Counted from the stretch's first letter, positions 47,526-56,959 are shown. The stretch is DNA of 64,000 nucleotides from Natronosporangium sp035305625 (GCA_963809545.1 CAWEKD010000005.1:434001-498000); one strand, 5' to 3'. Notes: generated by a model from the letters alone, not told the origin. Translations and numbers: made by a program.

Positions 47526-48362
47526 ATGTCGCGCTACGGATCGCCCGAGGAGCCATACGGGTCGGCTCGGGACGACTACGGCCCGCCGTCTGACCCGTGG
47601 GGCCACACCGCCGAAGCTTGGAGCGATGCCGTCACCCCTCCCGCCGGCCATCCCGTACCGCCCGCCGGCCACCACCCGGCACCACCGGCCGGCTACCCGA
47701 TGCCGTTGGACGGCCAACCGACGCCTCCGCCCGGTTACCCACCACAGCGCCCGGCCCCGCCGTACCAGGGGACGGCCCGGCCCCACCCGCTCTCCCAGGC
47801 CGAGCCAGGCCCGAGCAGCCCCGCGCCACCCCCGGCTGGGCCGGATCCGATGGTGCTTCCCTCCGCAGGCCGCCCACCCCGGTCCGCGCGGTCCCGACTG
47901 CTGGGGCTGTACGCGATGGTGGCCGCCCTGGTGCTGGTGGCCGCCGCCGGCGTGGGGTACGCGCTGTTCCTGCTGACCGGCGACGATGAGCCGGATGAGA
48001 ACCTGACCGTGGCCCCGACCACCACCCCCACCGCCACCGGTGACCCGACCCCCGCCACGGAGCCGACCCCGAACCCCCGGGACAACCTGGGGATGAACGC
48101 GGCGATGGCGCTGGTGGACGACTGCCTGGTCAACGACGGCACCATGGACGACCCGCAGATGCGGATCGTGTCGTGTGACACCGACGAGAGCAGCCAGGTG
48201 TTCCGGGTCCTAGCGATCTTCGACGAAGAGGTCGAGGGCCAGGGCGAGGTCGCGGACGAGCAGGCGCAACAGATCTGCGCGGACGTGGACGGCTACACCC
48301 ACCACTACTACGAAGTGGGCGAGGCGGCCAGCTTCGTCCTTTGCCTGGCCGAACTGGACTGA
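47526..48362 (+). CDS. LppU/SCO3897-like membrane protein with a Pro-rich cytoplasmic domain
   Basis: 278 residues from the ATG at 47526. The N-terminal 115 residues are Pro/Tyr/Gly-rich and disordered, with PPAGHP/PPAGYP-like repeats. One membrane segment follows (LLGLYAMVAALVLVAAAGVGYALFLL, about 124-149), then a Thr/Pro linker and a C-terminal domain: MALVDDCLVNDGTMDDPQMRIVSCDTDESSQVFRVLAIFDEE, QQICADVDGYTHHYYEVGEAASFVLCLAELD. The two Cys pairs and DCLVN...VSCD pattern fit the LppU/SCO3897 family. Automated pipelines sometimes call this architecture FliL, wrongly. Role unknown. Confidence 0.75.
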   Translation: MSRYGSPEEPYGSARDDYGPPSDPWGHTAEAWSDAVTPPAGHPVPPAGHHPAPPAGYPMPLDGQPTPPPGYPPQRPAPPYQGTARPHPLSQAEPGPSSPAPPPAGPDPMVLPSAGRPPRSARSRLLGLYAMVAALVLVAAAGVGYALFLLTGDDEPDENLTVAPTTTPTATGDPTPATEPTPNPRDNLGMNAAMALVDDCLVNDGTMDDPQMRIVSCDTDESSQVFRVLAIFDEEVEGQGEVADEQAQQICADVDGYTHHYYEVGEAASFVLCLAELD

Positions 48363-48459
48363 ACCGGGACATCAGGCCGGGCCCCCTCGCTGGCGCCCGG
48401 GGCGGACCTGGGCCCATTCGTTCCATAGTTGTGCCGAAAACCAGGCGTTATCATTTTGA

Positions 48460-48487
48460 TGGCGCCACTGCAAAGGCTATGGCGCCA
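48460..48487 (+). promoter_or_regulatory. Two TGGCGCCA palindromes 20 bases apart before the CNNM pair
   Basis: TGGCGCCA occurs at 48460-48467 and 48480-48487, inside the longer direct repeat ATGGCGCCA(C/T)TGC. Two helical turns separate the centres. Located about 90-115 bases before the CNNM gene start, it is a candidate operator for a metal- or stress-sensing repressor. Confidence 0.5.
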
Positions 48488-48573
48488 TTGCCTTACTGAA
48501 GGACGATGGACGAGGACTGTAATACCGACACCCAGGCGGTGACTAATGTCCGCCTCGCACGAGGGCGGGCCCG

Positions 48574-49974
48574 ATGACCTGGGTAGTGAGTCTGCTGATC
48601 GGGGTCCTCGTGATCCTGGTCATCACCGCTGTGACCGGCTACTTCGTAGCCCAAGAGTTCGCGTACATGGCGGTGGACCGATCCCGCCTGGCCGCCCGCG
48701 CGGAGGCTGGTGACGCCGCCGCCACGCGTGCCCTCAACATCACCCGGCGCACCTCTTTCATGCTCTCGGGTGCGCAGCTCGGCATCACCATCACCGGCTT
48801 GCTGGTGGGCTACGTCGCCGAGCCGCTCGTGGGCCGGGCGCTCGGGGATGCGCTGGACGGGGTCGGCGTCCCCACCGCGGTCGGGGTGGGCGTCGGTACG
48901 GTGCTGGCGCTCCTCTTCTCGACCCTGGTGCAGATGCTCTTCGGCGAGCTGTTCCCGAAGAATCTCGCGATCGCCCGCCCCGAACCGGTCGCGGTGTGGC
49001 TGGCGCGCTCCACCGCCGCCTACCTCGCCGCCCTGGGCTGGCTGATCCGCATCTTCGACGCCGCCTCCAACCAGCTGCTGCGGCTGCTGCGCATCGACCC
49101 GGTCCAGGATGTCGAGCATTCGGCCACCGTCCGGGACCTGGAGCGCATCGTCGCCGAGTCTCGCGCCAGCGGCGACCTCCCCGCGGACCTGTCGGTCCTG
49201 CTCGATCGGATCCTCGACTTCCCCCAGCAGGACGTCGAGCACGCCATGGTGCCGCGGACCCGCGTGGATGTCGTCCGCGAAGACGAGCCGCTACGGCGGG
49301 TACGGGAACGCATGGCCACCGGCCACTCGCGTTATCCCGTGGTCGACCGGTACGGCAACGTCGTCGGCATGGTGCACCTGTCCGACCTGTTGGCCGGCCA
49401 GGTCGATCTGGACGCCCCGGTCAGCCAGCTGCTACGCCCCGCCCTCGCGCTGCCCACCACCATGCGGCTGCCGGAGGCCCTGCGCGAACTGTCCGCGACC
49501 CGCAACGAGATGGCGTGCGTCGTGGACGAATACGGCGGCTTCGCGGGCGTGCTGACGATCGAGGACATCGCCGAAGAGCTCGTCGGCGAGATCAACGACG
49601 AGCACGACGCCCCCGCTCCACCCCCGTTGGTGCCGACCGGCGATGGGGCCTGGCTCGTCACCGGGGATGCGCACATCGATGAAATCGAGCGGGCGATCGG
49701 TCACGACCTGCCCACGGGTGACTATGAGACCATCGCCGGCCTCACCATGGAGGTCAGCGGCACCCTACCTCCGCCCGGCACGACCGTCACCGTGGCGCTC
49801 CCGGTCAACCCGGCGCTCCTCGCGCTCGAGGAGGAGCCTCCCGCCCGGGCCCTGCGGATCGAGATTCTCGAGGTGGAACGCCGCGTGCCGTCCAGGCTGC
49901 GGCTGAGCCTGCTCAAGGAGATCCCGGTCGCCCTGCCGGAGCAGGTGGCTGAGGACGGGAAGGTGCTCCAGTGA
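48574..49974 (+). CDS. CNNM/CorC-family membrane transporter (DUF21, CBS, CorC_HlyC)
   Basis: 466 residues. N-terminal DUF21 membrane domain (about 1-195: VVSLLIGVLVILVITAVTGYFVAQEFAYMAVDRSRLAARAEAGDAAATRAL, LSGAQLGITITGLLVGYVAEPLVG). Then a CBS pair (about 215-335: VEHAMVPRTRVDVVREDEPLRRVRERMATGHSRYPVVDRYGNVVGMVHLSDLL, EMACVVDEYGGFAGVLTIEDIAEELVGEI). Then the CorC_HlyC domain (GDGAWLVTGDAHIDEIERAIGHDLPTGDYETIAGLTM). Older names are hemolysin or TlyC, but Mg2+/Co2+ efflux is better supported for the family. It overlaps the second copy by ATGAG/GTGA. Confidence 0.92.
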   Translation: MTWVVSLLIGVLVILVITAVTGYFVAQEFAYMAVDRSRLAARAEAGDAAATRALNITRRTSFMLSGAQLGITITGLLVGYVAEPLVGRALGDALDGVGVPTAVGVGVGTVLALLFSTLVQMLFGELFPKNLAIARPEPVAVWLARSTAAYLAALGWLIRIFDAASNQLLRLLRIDPVQDVEHSATVRDLERIVAESRASGDLPADLSVLLDRILDFPQQDVEHAMVPRTRVDVVREDEPLRRVRERMATGHSRYPVVDRYGNVVGMVHLSDLLAGQVDLDAPVSQLLRPALALPTTMRLPEALRELSATRNEMACVVDEYGGFAGVLTIEDIAEELVGEINDEHDAPAPPPLVPTGDGAWLVTGDAHIDEIERAIGHDLPTGDYETIAGLTMEVSGTLPPPGTTVTVALPVNPALLALEEEPPARALRIEILEVERRVPSRLRLSLLKEIPVALPEQVAEDGKVLQ

Positions 49975-51017
49975 GTAACCCCTGGGTCGTACTCGCCGCT
50001 ACGGTGGTGCTCATCGGGTTGAGCGCGTTCTTCGTCGCCGTCGAGTTCGCGCTGCTCGGCGCCCGCCGCTACCGGCTCGAGGAGGCGGCCGCCACCAGCT
50101 GGTCCGCCCGGGCCGCGCTGCGGAGCTCCGCTGAGCTGACCGTCCTCCTCGCCGGCTCCCAGCTCGGCATCACCGCCTGCACCCTCGCCTTGGGGGCGGT
50201 CGCCAAACCCGCGCTCCACCACTGGCTGACGCCGGCGATCGAGTGGCTCGGGGCGCCGTACGTGCTCGCGGACATCGCCGGGTTCATCCTGGCGCTCGTC
50301 GTCATCACCTTCCTGCACCTCGTCATCGGGGAGATGGCGCCGAAGTCGTGGGCGATCGCCCACCCGGAGCGGTCCGCCATCCTGCTCGCACTGCCCATGC
50401 GGGCCTTCATGGCGGTCACCCGCCCGGTCCTGGTAGCCCTCAACGAGGCGGCCAACTGGTGTCTGCGGCGGGTCGGGGTCGAGCCCGCCCAGCGGATCGT
50501 CACCGGCCACGGCCCGGACGAGCTGCGTCACCTCGTCCAGCACTCGGCCAGCGTCGGCGCCCTCGACCTGCTCTACGCCGCTCAGCTCTCCCGCGCCCTG
50601 GATCTACGCCGGCTCACCGTCGCCGACGTGGTCAAGGAGCATCCCTCACCGGTCGACGTACCGGCGACCGCCACCGCCGGGGAGGTGCGACGCGTGGCCC
50701 ACGAATCCGGCCACCTGCGGATCCTGGTCCGTCCGGACCAAGGCACCGTCCCGACCGGGGTGGTGCACGTGCGCGACACCTTGCTCCTCGACGACGACGC
50801 CCCGATCACGTCGGTCACCAAGCGAGTCTTCGAGCTCGACCCCACCACCCCGCTGTACGTGGCCATGACCCGGATGCGGGAGAGCGCAAACCACCTCGCC
50901 GTGGTGCGCCTGGCCGACGGGTGCGTGCGGGTGGTCACCATGGCCGACATCCTCAATCGGCTCCTCCCCAGCACCACCGCCTCGGCGACCCCGTCGGCCG
51001 CGGTCTCGTCCCGATAG
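49971..51017 (+). CDS. Second CNNM/CorC-family protein lacking the CorC_HlyC domain
   Basis: 348 residues from a GTG overlapping the first gene. DUF21 membrane domain with four hydrophobic parts (WVVLAATVVLIGLSAFFVAVEFALLGARRYRLEEAA, LTVLLAGSQLGITACTLALGAVAKPAL, ADIAGFILALVVITFLHLVIGEMAPKSWAIAHPE), then a CBS pair (LTVADVVKEHPSPVDVPATATAGEVRRVAHESGHLRILVRPDQGTVPTGVVHVRDTLL). It ends after the CBS pair, where the first gene continues into CorC_HlyC. The two may form a heteromer. Co-transcription is clear. Confidence 0.9.
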   Translation: MSNPWVVLAATVVLIGLSAFFVAVEFALLGARRYRLEEAAATSWSARAALRSSAELTVLLAGSQLGITACTLALGAVAKPALHHWLTPAIEWLGAPYVLADIAGFILALVVITFLHLVIGEMAPKSWAIAHPERSAILLALPMRAFMAVTRPVLVALNEAANWCLRRVGVEPAQRIVTGHGPDELRHLVQHSASVGALDLLYAAQLSRALDLRRLTVADVVKEHPSPVDVPATATAGEVRRVAHESGHLRILVRPDQGTVPTGVVHVRDTLLLDDDAPITSVTKRVFELDPTTPLYVAMTRMRESANHLAVVRLADGCVRVVTMADILNRLLPSTTASATPSAAVSSR

Positions 51018-51044
51018 CGCCTACCAGCCGGGCGCCGTGGCGGA

Positions 51045-51902
51045 TCATTCCGCTCGGGACAGGACCTCCCGAGCGCTCCGGATCACCGCCGCATCGAGCA
51101 TCTGCCCACCCGGGCCGACCGCTACCCCCGAGCCAGCACGCTCCGCCGCCTCCCAGCGCTCGATCACCTCTCGGGCGCGCGCCACCTCTTCGGTGGTGGG
51201 GGTGAACACGGCGTGGATCACCGACAGCTGTTCCGGGTGGATCGCGGTCCGCGCTCGGAAGCCCTGCCGTAGCAGGATCCGGCTCGTGGCGGCCAGCCGC
51301 TCCGGGTCACGCAGGGTCGTCTCCACCGGCCCGATCGGGGCGGCGAGGCCGGTGGCTGCGGAGGCGAGGACAACCGTCGACCGGATCGGCCACAGTTCAC
51401 GTCGCTCCGCATCCGGCTGAATTCCCAGCTCGCCGGCTAGGTCCGCTTCGCCGAGACCGAGACGAACCACCCGAGGGCCACTGGCGACCTGCGCCACCTG
51501 CAGCACGGCCCGCGCCGTCTCCAACAGCGCGATCACCGGGACGCTTCCGGCGGGCATCCCGGCTGCGGCTTCGGCCTGGCTCACCAACCCGTCGACCTGC
51601 TGCAGGCGGTCGGGGTCCGCCCCCGGCACCACCAGCCCGGTGATGCCGGGGCGGACCACCGCCGCGATGTCCTCCGCCAGCCGGTCGCCGTTGACCCGCA
51701 CCCACCATTGCGGACCGGGTGGGGCCTGGGACAGGAACCGCGCGACGCACTCCCGAGCGGCATCCTTCTGTGTGACCGCGACGCCATCTTCCAGGTCGAG
51801 GATGAGCGCGTCGGCGCCTCGCTGGGCTGCTTTGGCCAGGCGGTCCTCCCGGTCCCCGGGAACGTAGAGATAGCTACGTGGCTGGCGTGCTACCACCGTC
51901 AC
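51045..51902 (-). CDS. HpcH/HpaI-type CoA-ester lyase (CitE-like)
   Basis: 285 residues from a GTG overlapping the amidohydrolase stop (GTGA). TIM-barrel lyase: RSYLYVPGDREDRLAKAAQRGADALILDLEDGVAVTQKDAAR (catalytic-site Asp/Glu in LDLEDGV), WWVRVNGD, GLVVPGADPDRLQQVD, IALLETARAVLQ, GLGEADLAGELG and FRARTAIHPEQLSVIHAVFTPT. The family cleaves or forms malyl-, citramalyl- or related CoA esters with Mg2+. It is last in the minus-strand catabolic run, fitting a final C-C cleavage step. The specific acyl-CoA is unknown. Confidence 0.9.
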   Translation of the reverse strand: MTVVARQPRSYLYVPGDREDRLAKAAQRGADALILDLEDGVAVTQKDAARECVARFLSQAPPGPQWWVRVNGDRLAEDIAAVVRPGITGLVVPGADPDRLQQVDGLVSQAEAAAGMPAGSVPVIALLETARAVLQVAQVASGPRVVRLGLGEADLAGELGIQPDAERRELWPIRSTVVLASAATGLAAPIGPVETTLRDPERLAATSRILLRQGFRARTAIHPEQLSVIHAVFTPTTEEVARAREVIERWEAAERAGSGVAVGPGGQMLDAAVIRSAREVLSRAE

Positions 51903-53371
51903 CCCCGCTGAGTAGGCCGCCGCAGGTATTGTCCGACCGGCTGCCCGACCACCTTGCCGCCCTGGAGCACGTGGTGGCCCCGGACAAAGGTGTCAGTCAC
52001 CTTTGCGGTCATCTCGAACCCTTCGAACGGCGAGTACTCCTGGGTCGACTCGGAGTCCTCGGCCCGGACGGTCCAGGTGGCGTTCGGGTCGACCAACGCG
52101 ATGTCCGCGTCGTACCCGACCTCGAGCAGCCCCTTGGTACGCAGACCGAACCGCTGGGCCGGGTGGAAAGAGGTGAGCGCGGCGATCCGCTGCAGCGACA
52201 GCCCGCGCCGCACCCCTTCGGTGATCAGGCCGGTCAGGAGGTACTCCGCCCCACCGAAGCCCGACTTGGCGAGGAAGACGTCGCTGCGGGGATCACCGAA
52301 CTTCTGCTCGTCCCGACAGCAGGCGTGGTCACTGACCACCCAGTGGATCTTCCCGTCGAGCAGGTACTCCCACAGCGCTTCCACCTCTTCCCGCGGTCGT
52401 ATCGGCGGGTTCACCTTGCCGGCGACCCCCTCGGCCGCGGTCTCGATGTCCGCCAGCAGGTGACCGATCGTGACCTCGCGCCGGAAGTCGATGTGCGGGA
52501 AGGCCTGTGCCATCCGCAGCGCGGCGTCCACCGCTTTCCGGGAGGTCAGGTGCAGCAGGTTGATGGTCGGCAGCTCGGTCTCGTGCGCCAGGTAGGACGC
52601 GATGCTGATGGCCAGCCCCTCCGAGTGCGGCGGACGGGAAGCGTGGTAGGCAGCGAGCCCGGAGAGGTCCCCCCGCTCCTCCACCAACTTGGTGTAGGCG
52701 GTCATGATCTCCGCAGTCTCGCAGTGCAGCGACAGGGAGATCTCGTCCGCCAGCTCCGGGAACTCCTCCCGGGCCCGCTGTATCCCACGCATGACGAACT
52801 CGAAGTGCGCGTAGTCGTACCGCTCCCCCTCCGGGATCATCAGGAAGGCGTTCTGGTTGGCGGAGCGGCCGTGCAGCCCGTGGCTGCCGTAGAACATGAA
52901 GATCTTGAACGAGGTGACCCCGTGCTCGCGGATCAGCATCGGGACCTCCTCGATGTGCCGCTGCATCATCGGCGCCAGGTGGAAGGCGTAGTCGATGTAC
53001 GAGCGGTTGGCGCTGGTTTCCAGCACCTCCGGGAAGAACTCGGCGTACTCCCCGCCCTTGTTCAGGTAGTACTGTCCAGTCCGCATGTAGGTGATGGCGG
53101 TGGTGACCCCACCCTGCGCGGACGCGCGACTTTCTGACGTGGTGTCCTCCGGTAGCGGGTTGTAGATCCCCCAGTGCTGGTGGGCGTCCACCACTCCGGG
53201 GAAGGCGAGCTTCCCGCCACCGTCAACGACGGTACGAGCCTGGCTCGGGTCGATGTCTGGTGCGATCCGGCTGATCCGGCCATCGGTCACGGCGATGTCC
53301 GCCGCCTCCAACCGGGGCCGATCGTGCCGGACGACGAGAACGTTCTTGATGACGAGGTCAAACGGGGTCAC
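51899..53371 (-). CDS. Amidohydrolase of the dihydropyrimidinase/hydantoinase type
   Basis: 490 residues. Binuclear-metal cyclic-amide hydrolase: metal ligands VDAHQHWG (His64, His66), carboxylated-Lys position TSFKIFMFYG (Lys156), SLHCETAE, LLHLTSRKA and WVVSDHACC (Asp). The C-terminal beta domain closes with DIALVDPNATWTV and SPFEGFEMTAKVTDTFVRGHHVLQGGKVVG. The complete ligand set argues for activity on a cyclic imide, hydantoin, dihydropyrimidine or allantoin-like ring, or a linear amide. It is coupled to the CitE-like gene and follows the MmgE/PrpD gene by 28 bases. Confidence 0.9.
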   Translation of the reverse strand: MTPFDLVIKNVLVVRHDRPRLEAADIAVTDGRISRIAPDIDPSQARTVVDGGGKLAFPGVVDAHQHWGIYNPLPEDTTSESRASAQGGVTTAITYMRTGQYYLNKGGEYAEFFPEVLETSANRSYIDYAFHLAPMMQRHIEEVPMLIREHGVTSFKIFMFYGSHGLHGRSANQNAFLMIPEGERYDYAHFEFVMRGIQRAREEFPELADEISLSLHCETAEIMTAYTKLVEERGDLSGLAAYHASRPPHSEGLAISIASYLAHETELPTINLLHLTSRKAVDAALRMAQAFPHIDFRREVTIGHLLADIETAAEGVAGKVNPPIRPREEVEALWEYLLDGKIHWVVSDHACCRDEQKFGDPRSDVFLAKSGFGGAEYLLTGLITEGVRRGLSLQRIAALTSFHPAQRFGLRTKGLLEVGYDADIALVDPNATWTVRAEDSESTQEYSPFEGFEMTAKVTDTFVRGHHVLQGGKVVGQPVGQYLRRPTQRG

Positions 53372-53399
53372 GGATGCCCTCCTTATCGATTAGGTGTCG

Positions 53400-54830
53400 T
53401 CACGCCACGACACCTGGTCCGGTGATCTGCGTCAGCGGGTGCAGCACGGCATCCAGTGCGGGCAACTGGTCAAGCCGGCTTACCAGATCCGCTACCTCCC
53501 GCGCCCGGTCTGGTGCCAGGGCACCAGAGACGTTCTCCTGGAACTTCAGCTCAAGCTCCGCGTCCGACAGCGGGCGCTGTGGTCCGCCCCGGTTGGCCAA
53601 CACCTCTTCCGTCCAGACCTGGCCGTCATCCAGATGAACCCGAACGATCGCCGGGAACTGGTACGGGAAGATGGCGTCGCAACGCTCGTCCGGTAGGACT
53701 TCCACCTTGGACATCAGTGCCCGACGATGCGGATCCTGCGCAAGTTCATCGGTGAAGTCAGTTAGACCGACCCCCAGCCCGGAGCCTCCGACCAACCCGG
53801 CCACCACGGCGAATGGCCCACTAAACTGCGCCTGGTATCCGGTCTCAGGCGCTCGCTTGACCTCGATCGGCTGTCCGATCGTGCGGATCACCGCGGCCGG
53901 CACGCGCAGTTCAATCCTTGTCACCCGGTCCAGGGGTAGCCCACGCGCCCGCAGTGCCATGCCGGCATCGATGGCCGTATGGGTGAAGTGGTTGGCCGGA
54001 TAGGGCTTGAAGAAGATCCCGGGTACGGACCACTCCGTGCCGAGCCCGTCGGTGATCTGGGAGAAGTCGGCCTCGCCCCGTAGGAACGCCTGGAAGAACC
54101 CGAATCTCCCCTCCAGCGCGGTCGGCGGTCCCGTAAAGCCTCGTTGGACCAGCCGGGCGGCGGTGACCGCCGACTGCGCTGCCCATCCACAGTGGAGTCG
54201 CTTGACTGTACCCCCGGTCCGGTTGGCCTCGATGATGCCGGACGCCATGGAGGCGGTCACTCCGAGCGCATGGACCACTCCGCTCTCCCCGAGCCGGAAC
54301 AGCATGGCGGCGGCCGCTGCCGAGCCCATGGCCCCGCAGATCGAAGTGGCGTGCTGGCCGTGCTCGAAAAAGACCGAATTGCCGAGAGTGGTGTCGTATC
54401 CGGCCATACCTAGCCGGACCGCTACCTCCAATCCGACCGCGATCGCCGCGACCAGTTCACCGCCGCTGGCGCCCGCTGCCTGCCCAGCCGCCAATGCCGC
54501 CGGCACCACGCTCGCGCTCGGATGCAGCACCGACGGCAGGTGGGTGTCGTCGTAGTCCAGCGAGTGCGCCAACACCCCGTTGGCGAATGCCGCCAGTGGT
54601 GCCGGCACTGCCTCGGCCAGTCCGATAGCGGTCGCCTCCGGCCTGCCTCCCTGGTCGCGGACGAACTCCACCGCTTCTCGACTGGTGGGTAGGCGGTGTG
54701 CGGCCACACAGAGGCCGAGGATGTCCAACACCCGCTGGCGGACGCTGGCGACCACTTCTGTCGGTAGGGAGGTGAGCGAGGTCTGGCCAGCAAACTGCGC
54801 CAACTGCTCCGTGAGCGTCCGGTCAGCCAT
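53400..54830 (-). CDS. MmgE/PrpD family protein
   Basis: 476 residues. Family features: TEQLAQFAGQTSLTSLPTEVVASVRQRVLDILGLCVAAH, FANGVLAHSLDYDDTHLPSVLHPSASVVPAALAAGQAAGASG (the DYDDTH active-site loop), GIIEANRTGGTVKRLHCGWAAQSAVTAARLVQRGFTGP, FFKPYPANHFTHTAIDAG. Members include 2-methylcitrate dehydratase, cis-aconitate decarboxylase and many uncharacterised dehydratases. The reaction here is not readable. The 3' end of the cyclase gene overlaps its start by 8 bases. Confidence 0.9.
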   Translation of the reverse strand: MADRTLTEQLAQFAGQTSLTSLPTEVVASVRQRVLDILGLCVAAHRLPTSREAVEFVRDQGGRPEATAIGLAEAVPAPLAAFANGVLAHSLDYDDTHLPSVLHPSASVVPAALAAGQAAGASGGELVAAIAVGLEVAVRLGMAGYDTTLGNSVFFEHGQHATSICGAMGSAAAAAMLFRLGESGVVHALGVTASMASGIIEANRTGGTVKRLHCGWAAQSAVTAARLVQRGFTGPPTALEGRFGFFQAFLRGEADFSQITDGLGTEWSVPGIFFKPYPANHFTHTAIDAGMALRARGLPLDRVTRIELRVPAAVIRTIGQPIEVKRAPETGYQAQFSGPFAVVAGLVGGSGLGVGLTDFTDELAQDPHRRALMSKVEVLPDERCDAIFPYQFPAIVRVHLDDGQVWTEEVLANRGGPQRPLSDAELELKFQENVSGALAPDRAREVADLVSRLDQLPALDAVLHPLTQITGPGVVA

Positions 54831-55674
54831 CGCTTACCACCGCCAGCGGCCGCACCGGGGAACCCGTGGCACCGAACAGCGGCAGCGGCGAGAGCACGAA
54901 GACGAACTCGTACACCTGCGCGGCCGCCAGCTCTTCCAGTGCCATCGTCTCGATGATGTAGATTCCGCGCTCTACCAGTAGGACTCGGTGGGCGGGCAGC
55001 ACACTATGTCCCGCACCTGGTGCGAGACACTCGAAGGCGATCGTGTCCGCCCCCGCCGCCCGTACCCCGCGGTCGGCGAGCCACCGCGCGCCCGCCTCCC
55101 CCACTCCCGGCACACCGCTGTCTCGACCAACGTAGACACTCGGGTCAGGGTGGTCGAAGAACCGCCCCCACCCACTCCGCACCAGTACCACGTCGCCGGC
55201 GCCGACTGTGGTCTGCTGCCGTGCCTCGGCGGCTTCCAGGTCGGCGGGAGTGATCTCGTATCCGGCAGGACACCCCTCCGGAGTGCCCAGCGCCGCGGGC
55301 ACGTCCAACAGCACGCCGCGGCACACCATGGGCGCGATGGTGTGCACCCCCAGCTGGATGAACCGACCGCCACGGCTGGCCTCGGCGGCATCGGAGCCGT
55401 CGTGCAGTCGACCGTCCTGAGAAACGTGCGACAACGCGTCGATGTGGGTGCCGACGTGTGTGCCCATGGTGATGAGGTCGTTGGCGGCGGATCCGCCGTC
55501 CGGCCGCACCATGTCGCCATGCCGCCGGGGCAGCGTGTGCCAGTAGGGCGGATGGTTGGGGGACTGCGGCATCCCGATGGTGAGCGGGCGCCCGAGGTCG
55601 TAGCAGCGGACGCCCCGACAGACCGCCTGAAGGAGGGGATCTACCCCCGGGTGGACGGGGGTGGCGCTGGTCAC
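54823..55674 (-). CDS. Cyclase-family metal hydrolase (kynurenine formamidase/isatin hydrolase type)
   Basis: 283 residues. The metal motif is MGTHVGTHIDALSHV (His73, His77, Asp79, His83), the HxxxHxD...H site of the cyclase family, which opens amide or lactam bonds. The C-terminal GADTIAFECLAPGAGHSVLPAHRVLLVERGIYIIETMALEEL with the conserved His is also typical. Relatives hydrolyse N-formylkynurenine, isatin or cyclic imides. Placed between CaiB and MmgE/PrpD genes in the same transcript, it is a candidate second amide-opening enzyme. Confidence 0.9.
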   Translation of the reverse strand: MTSATPVHPGVDPLLQAVCRGVRCYDLGRPLTIGMPQSPNHPPYWHTLPRRHGDMVRPDGGSAANDLITMGTHVGTHIDALSHVSQDGRLHDGSDAAEASRGGRFIQLGVHTIAPMVCRGVLLDVPAALGTPEGCPAGYEITPADLEAAEARQQTTVGAGDVVLVRSGWGRFFDHPDPSVYVGRDSGVPGVGEAGARWLADRGVRAAGADTIAFECLAPGAGHSVLPAHRVLLVERGIYIIETMALEELAAAQVYEFVFVLSPLPLFGATGSPVRPLAVVSDG

Positions 55675-55711
55675 GTGTATCTGTCCTCTCGTGAATGACT
55701 GCCTAGGCCGC

Positions 55712-56920
55712 TCAGGCCACGATCTTCCGTTCTCTCAGTTCCGCCAGCTGGGACGGCTCATATCCAAGCTGATTGATGAGAATGTCGTCGGTGTCGGCGC
55801 CAAGATCACGACCGGTGAACCGGATCCGGCCGGGTGTGCTGCTCATCCGCCACATCACGTTGTGCATGAGCATTGGGCCGAGGTCGTCGTCGGCAACCCG
55901 GGTCAGCATCTCGGTCGCCTGGATGTGGGGGTCGTTCACCAGGTCCCGGGCGTCGTAGACGGGTGCGACCGCGGCGCCGGCCGCCTCGAACTCGGCCACC
56001 ACTTCCGCGCAGTCCCGCTGGGCGATCCAGTCTCCCACGTACCGGTCCAGTAGGTCCGCATGCTTCGCCCGCTCCCGGCCGCTGCGGAACCACGGCTCGG
56101 AGATGACCTCCGGGTGGCCCACCAGGGTCATGACCCGCTCCGCGATCGCCTGGGCACTGGTCGAGATCGCCACCCACTTGCCGTCCCGGGTCCGGTAGGT
56201 GTTGCGAGGGGCGTTGTTGGTGGACCGGTTACCGTGCCGCTTCTCGACCAGACCGAGCTGGTCGTACACCATCGGCGCCGGCCCCACCGCGGTCATGATC
56301 GGTTGAAGGAGGTTGATGTCCACCACCTGCCCTCGACCATCGCCGCGCTCCCGCGCCCACAGCGCCATCATGGCCGCACTGGAGGCGGCGATTCCGCAGA
56401 TGCTGTCCGCTAGGCCGAACGCTGGAAGTGTGGGCGGACCGTCTGCCTCGCCGGTGAGGTGGGCGAACCCACTCATCGCCTCGGCGAGGGTGCCGAATCC
56501 GGGGCGGGCGGCGTACGGCCCGGTTTGGCCGAAGCCGGTGACTCTGACGATCACCAACCCCGGGTTGACCTCGTGCAACTGCTCCGGCCCGACCCCCCAG
56601 CGCTCCAGCGTGCCGGGGCGGAAGTTCTCCACCAGCACGTCTGCGGTTGCCACCAACTTTCGGAAGATCTCCGCTCCTTCCGGGGCGGAGAGGCTCAGGC
56701 CGATAGTCCGCTTGTTCCGGGAGATCTCCTTCCACCACAGTGGTACGCCGTCTTTGGCTTTCCCGTGGCCACGCATGCCGTCTCCGGCCACCGGGTGCTC
56801 GATCTTGATGACGTCAGCGCCGTAGTCACCCAGGATCCGGCAGCACAGGGGACCGGCGAGGATCGTCGAACAGTCGATTACGCGTAACCCGGTCAGTGGC
56901 CCGTCAGACACCTCTCCCAC
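55712..56920 (-). CDS. CaiB/BaiF family CoA-transferase
   Basis: 402 residues. Class III CoA-transferase: LTGLRVIDCSTILAGPLCCRILGDYGADVIKIEHPVAGDGMRGHG, NKRTIGLSLSAPEGAEIFRKLVATADVLVENFRPGTLERWGVGPEQL, GFGQTGPYAARPGF, GFAHLTGEADGPPTLPAFGLADSICGIAASSAAMMAL (catalytic Asp in GLADS), and NAPRNTYRTRDGKWVAISTSAQAIAERVM. It moves CoA between organic acids and gives the CoA ester that a CitE-type lyase would later cleave. It is the first structural gene after the IclR regulator. Confidence 0.93.
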   Translation of the reverse strand: MGEVSDGPLTGLRVIDCSTILAGPLCCRILGDYGADVIKIEHPVAGDGMRGHGKAKDGVPLWWKEISRNKRTIGLSLSAPEGAEIFRKLVATADVLVENFRPGTLERWGVGPEQLHEVNPGLVIVRVTGFGQTGPYAARPGFGTLAEAMSGFAHLTGEADGPPTLPAFGLADSICGIAASSAAMMALWARERGDGRGQVVDINLLQPIMTAVGPAPMVYDQLGLVEKRHGNRSTNNAPRNTYRTRDGKWVAISTSAQAIAERVMTLVGHPEVISEPWFRSGRERAKHADLLDRYVGDWIAQRDCAEVVAEFEAAGAAVAPVYDARDLVNDPHIQATEMLTRVADDDLGPMLMHNVMWRMSSTPGRIRFTGRDLGADTDDILINQLGYEPSQLAELRERKIVA

Positions 56921-56959
56921 CCCTGTTCGTGAAGCGCGAACGCCGTTCCTCTGATAAGA

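Noticed and set aside
47526..48362. FliL (flagellar) annotation for the Pro-rich membrane protein
   Set aside because: No FliL motif, no flagellar genes nearby; the Cys pattern fits LppU/SCO3897-like proteins.
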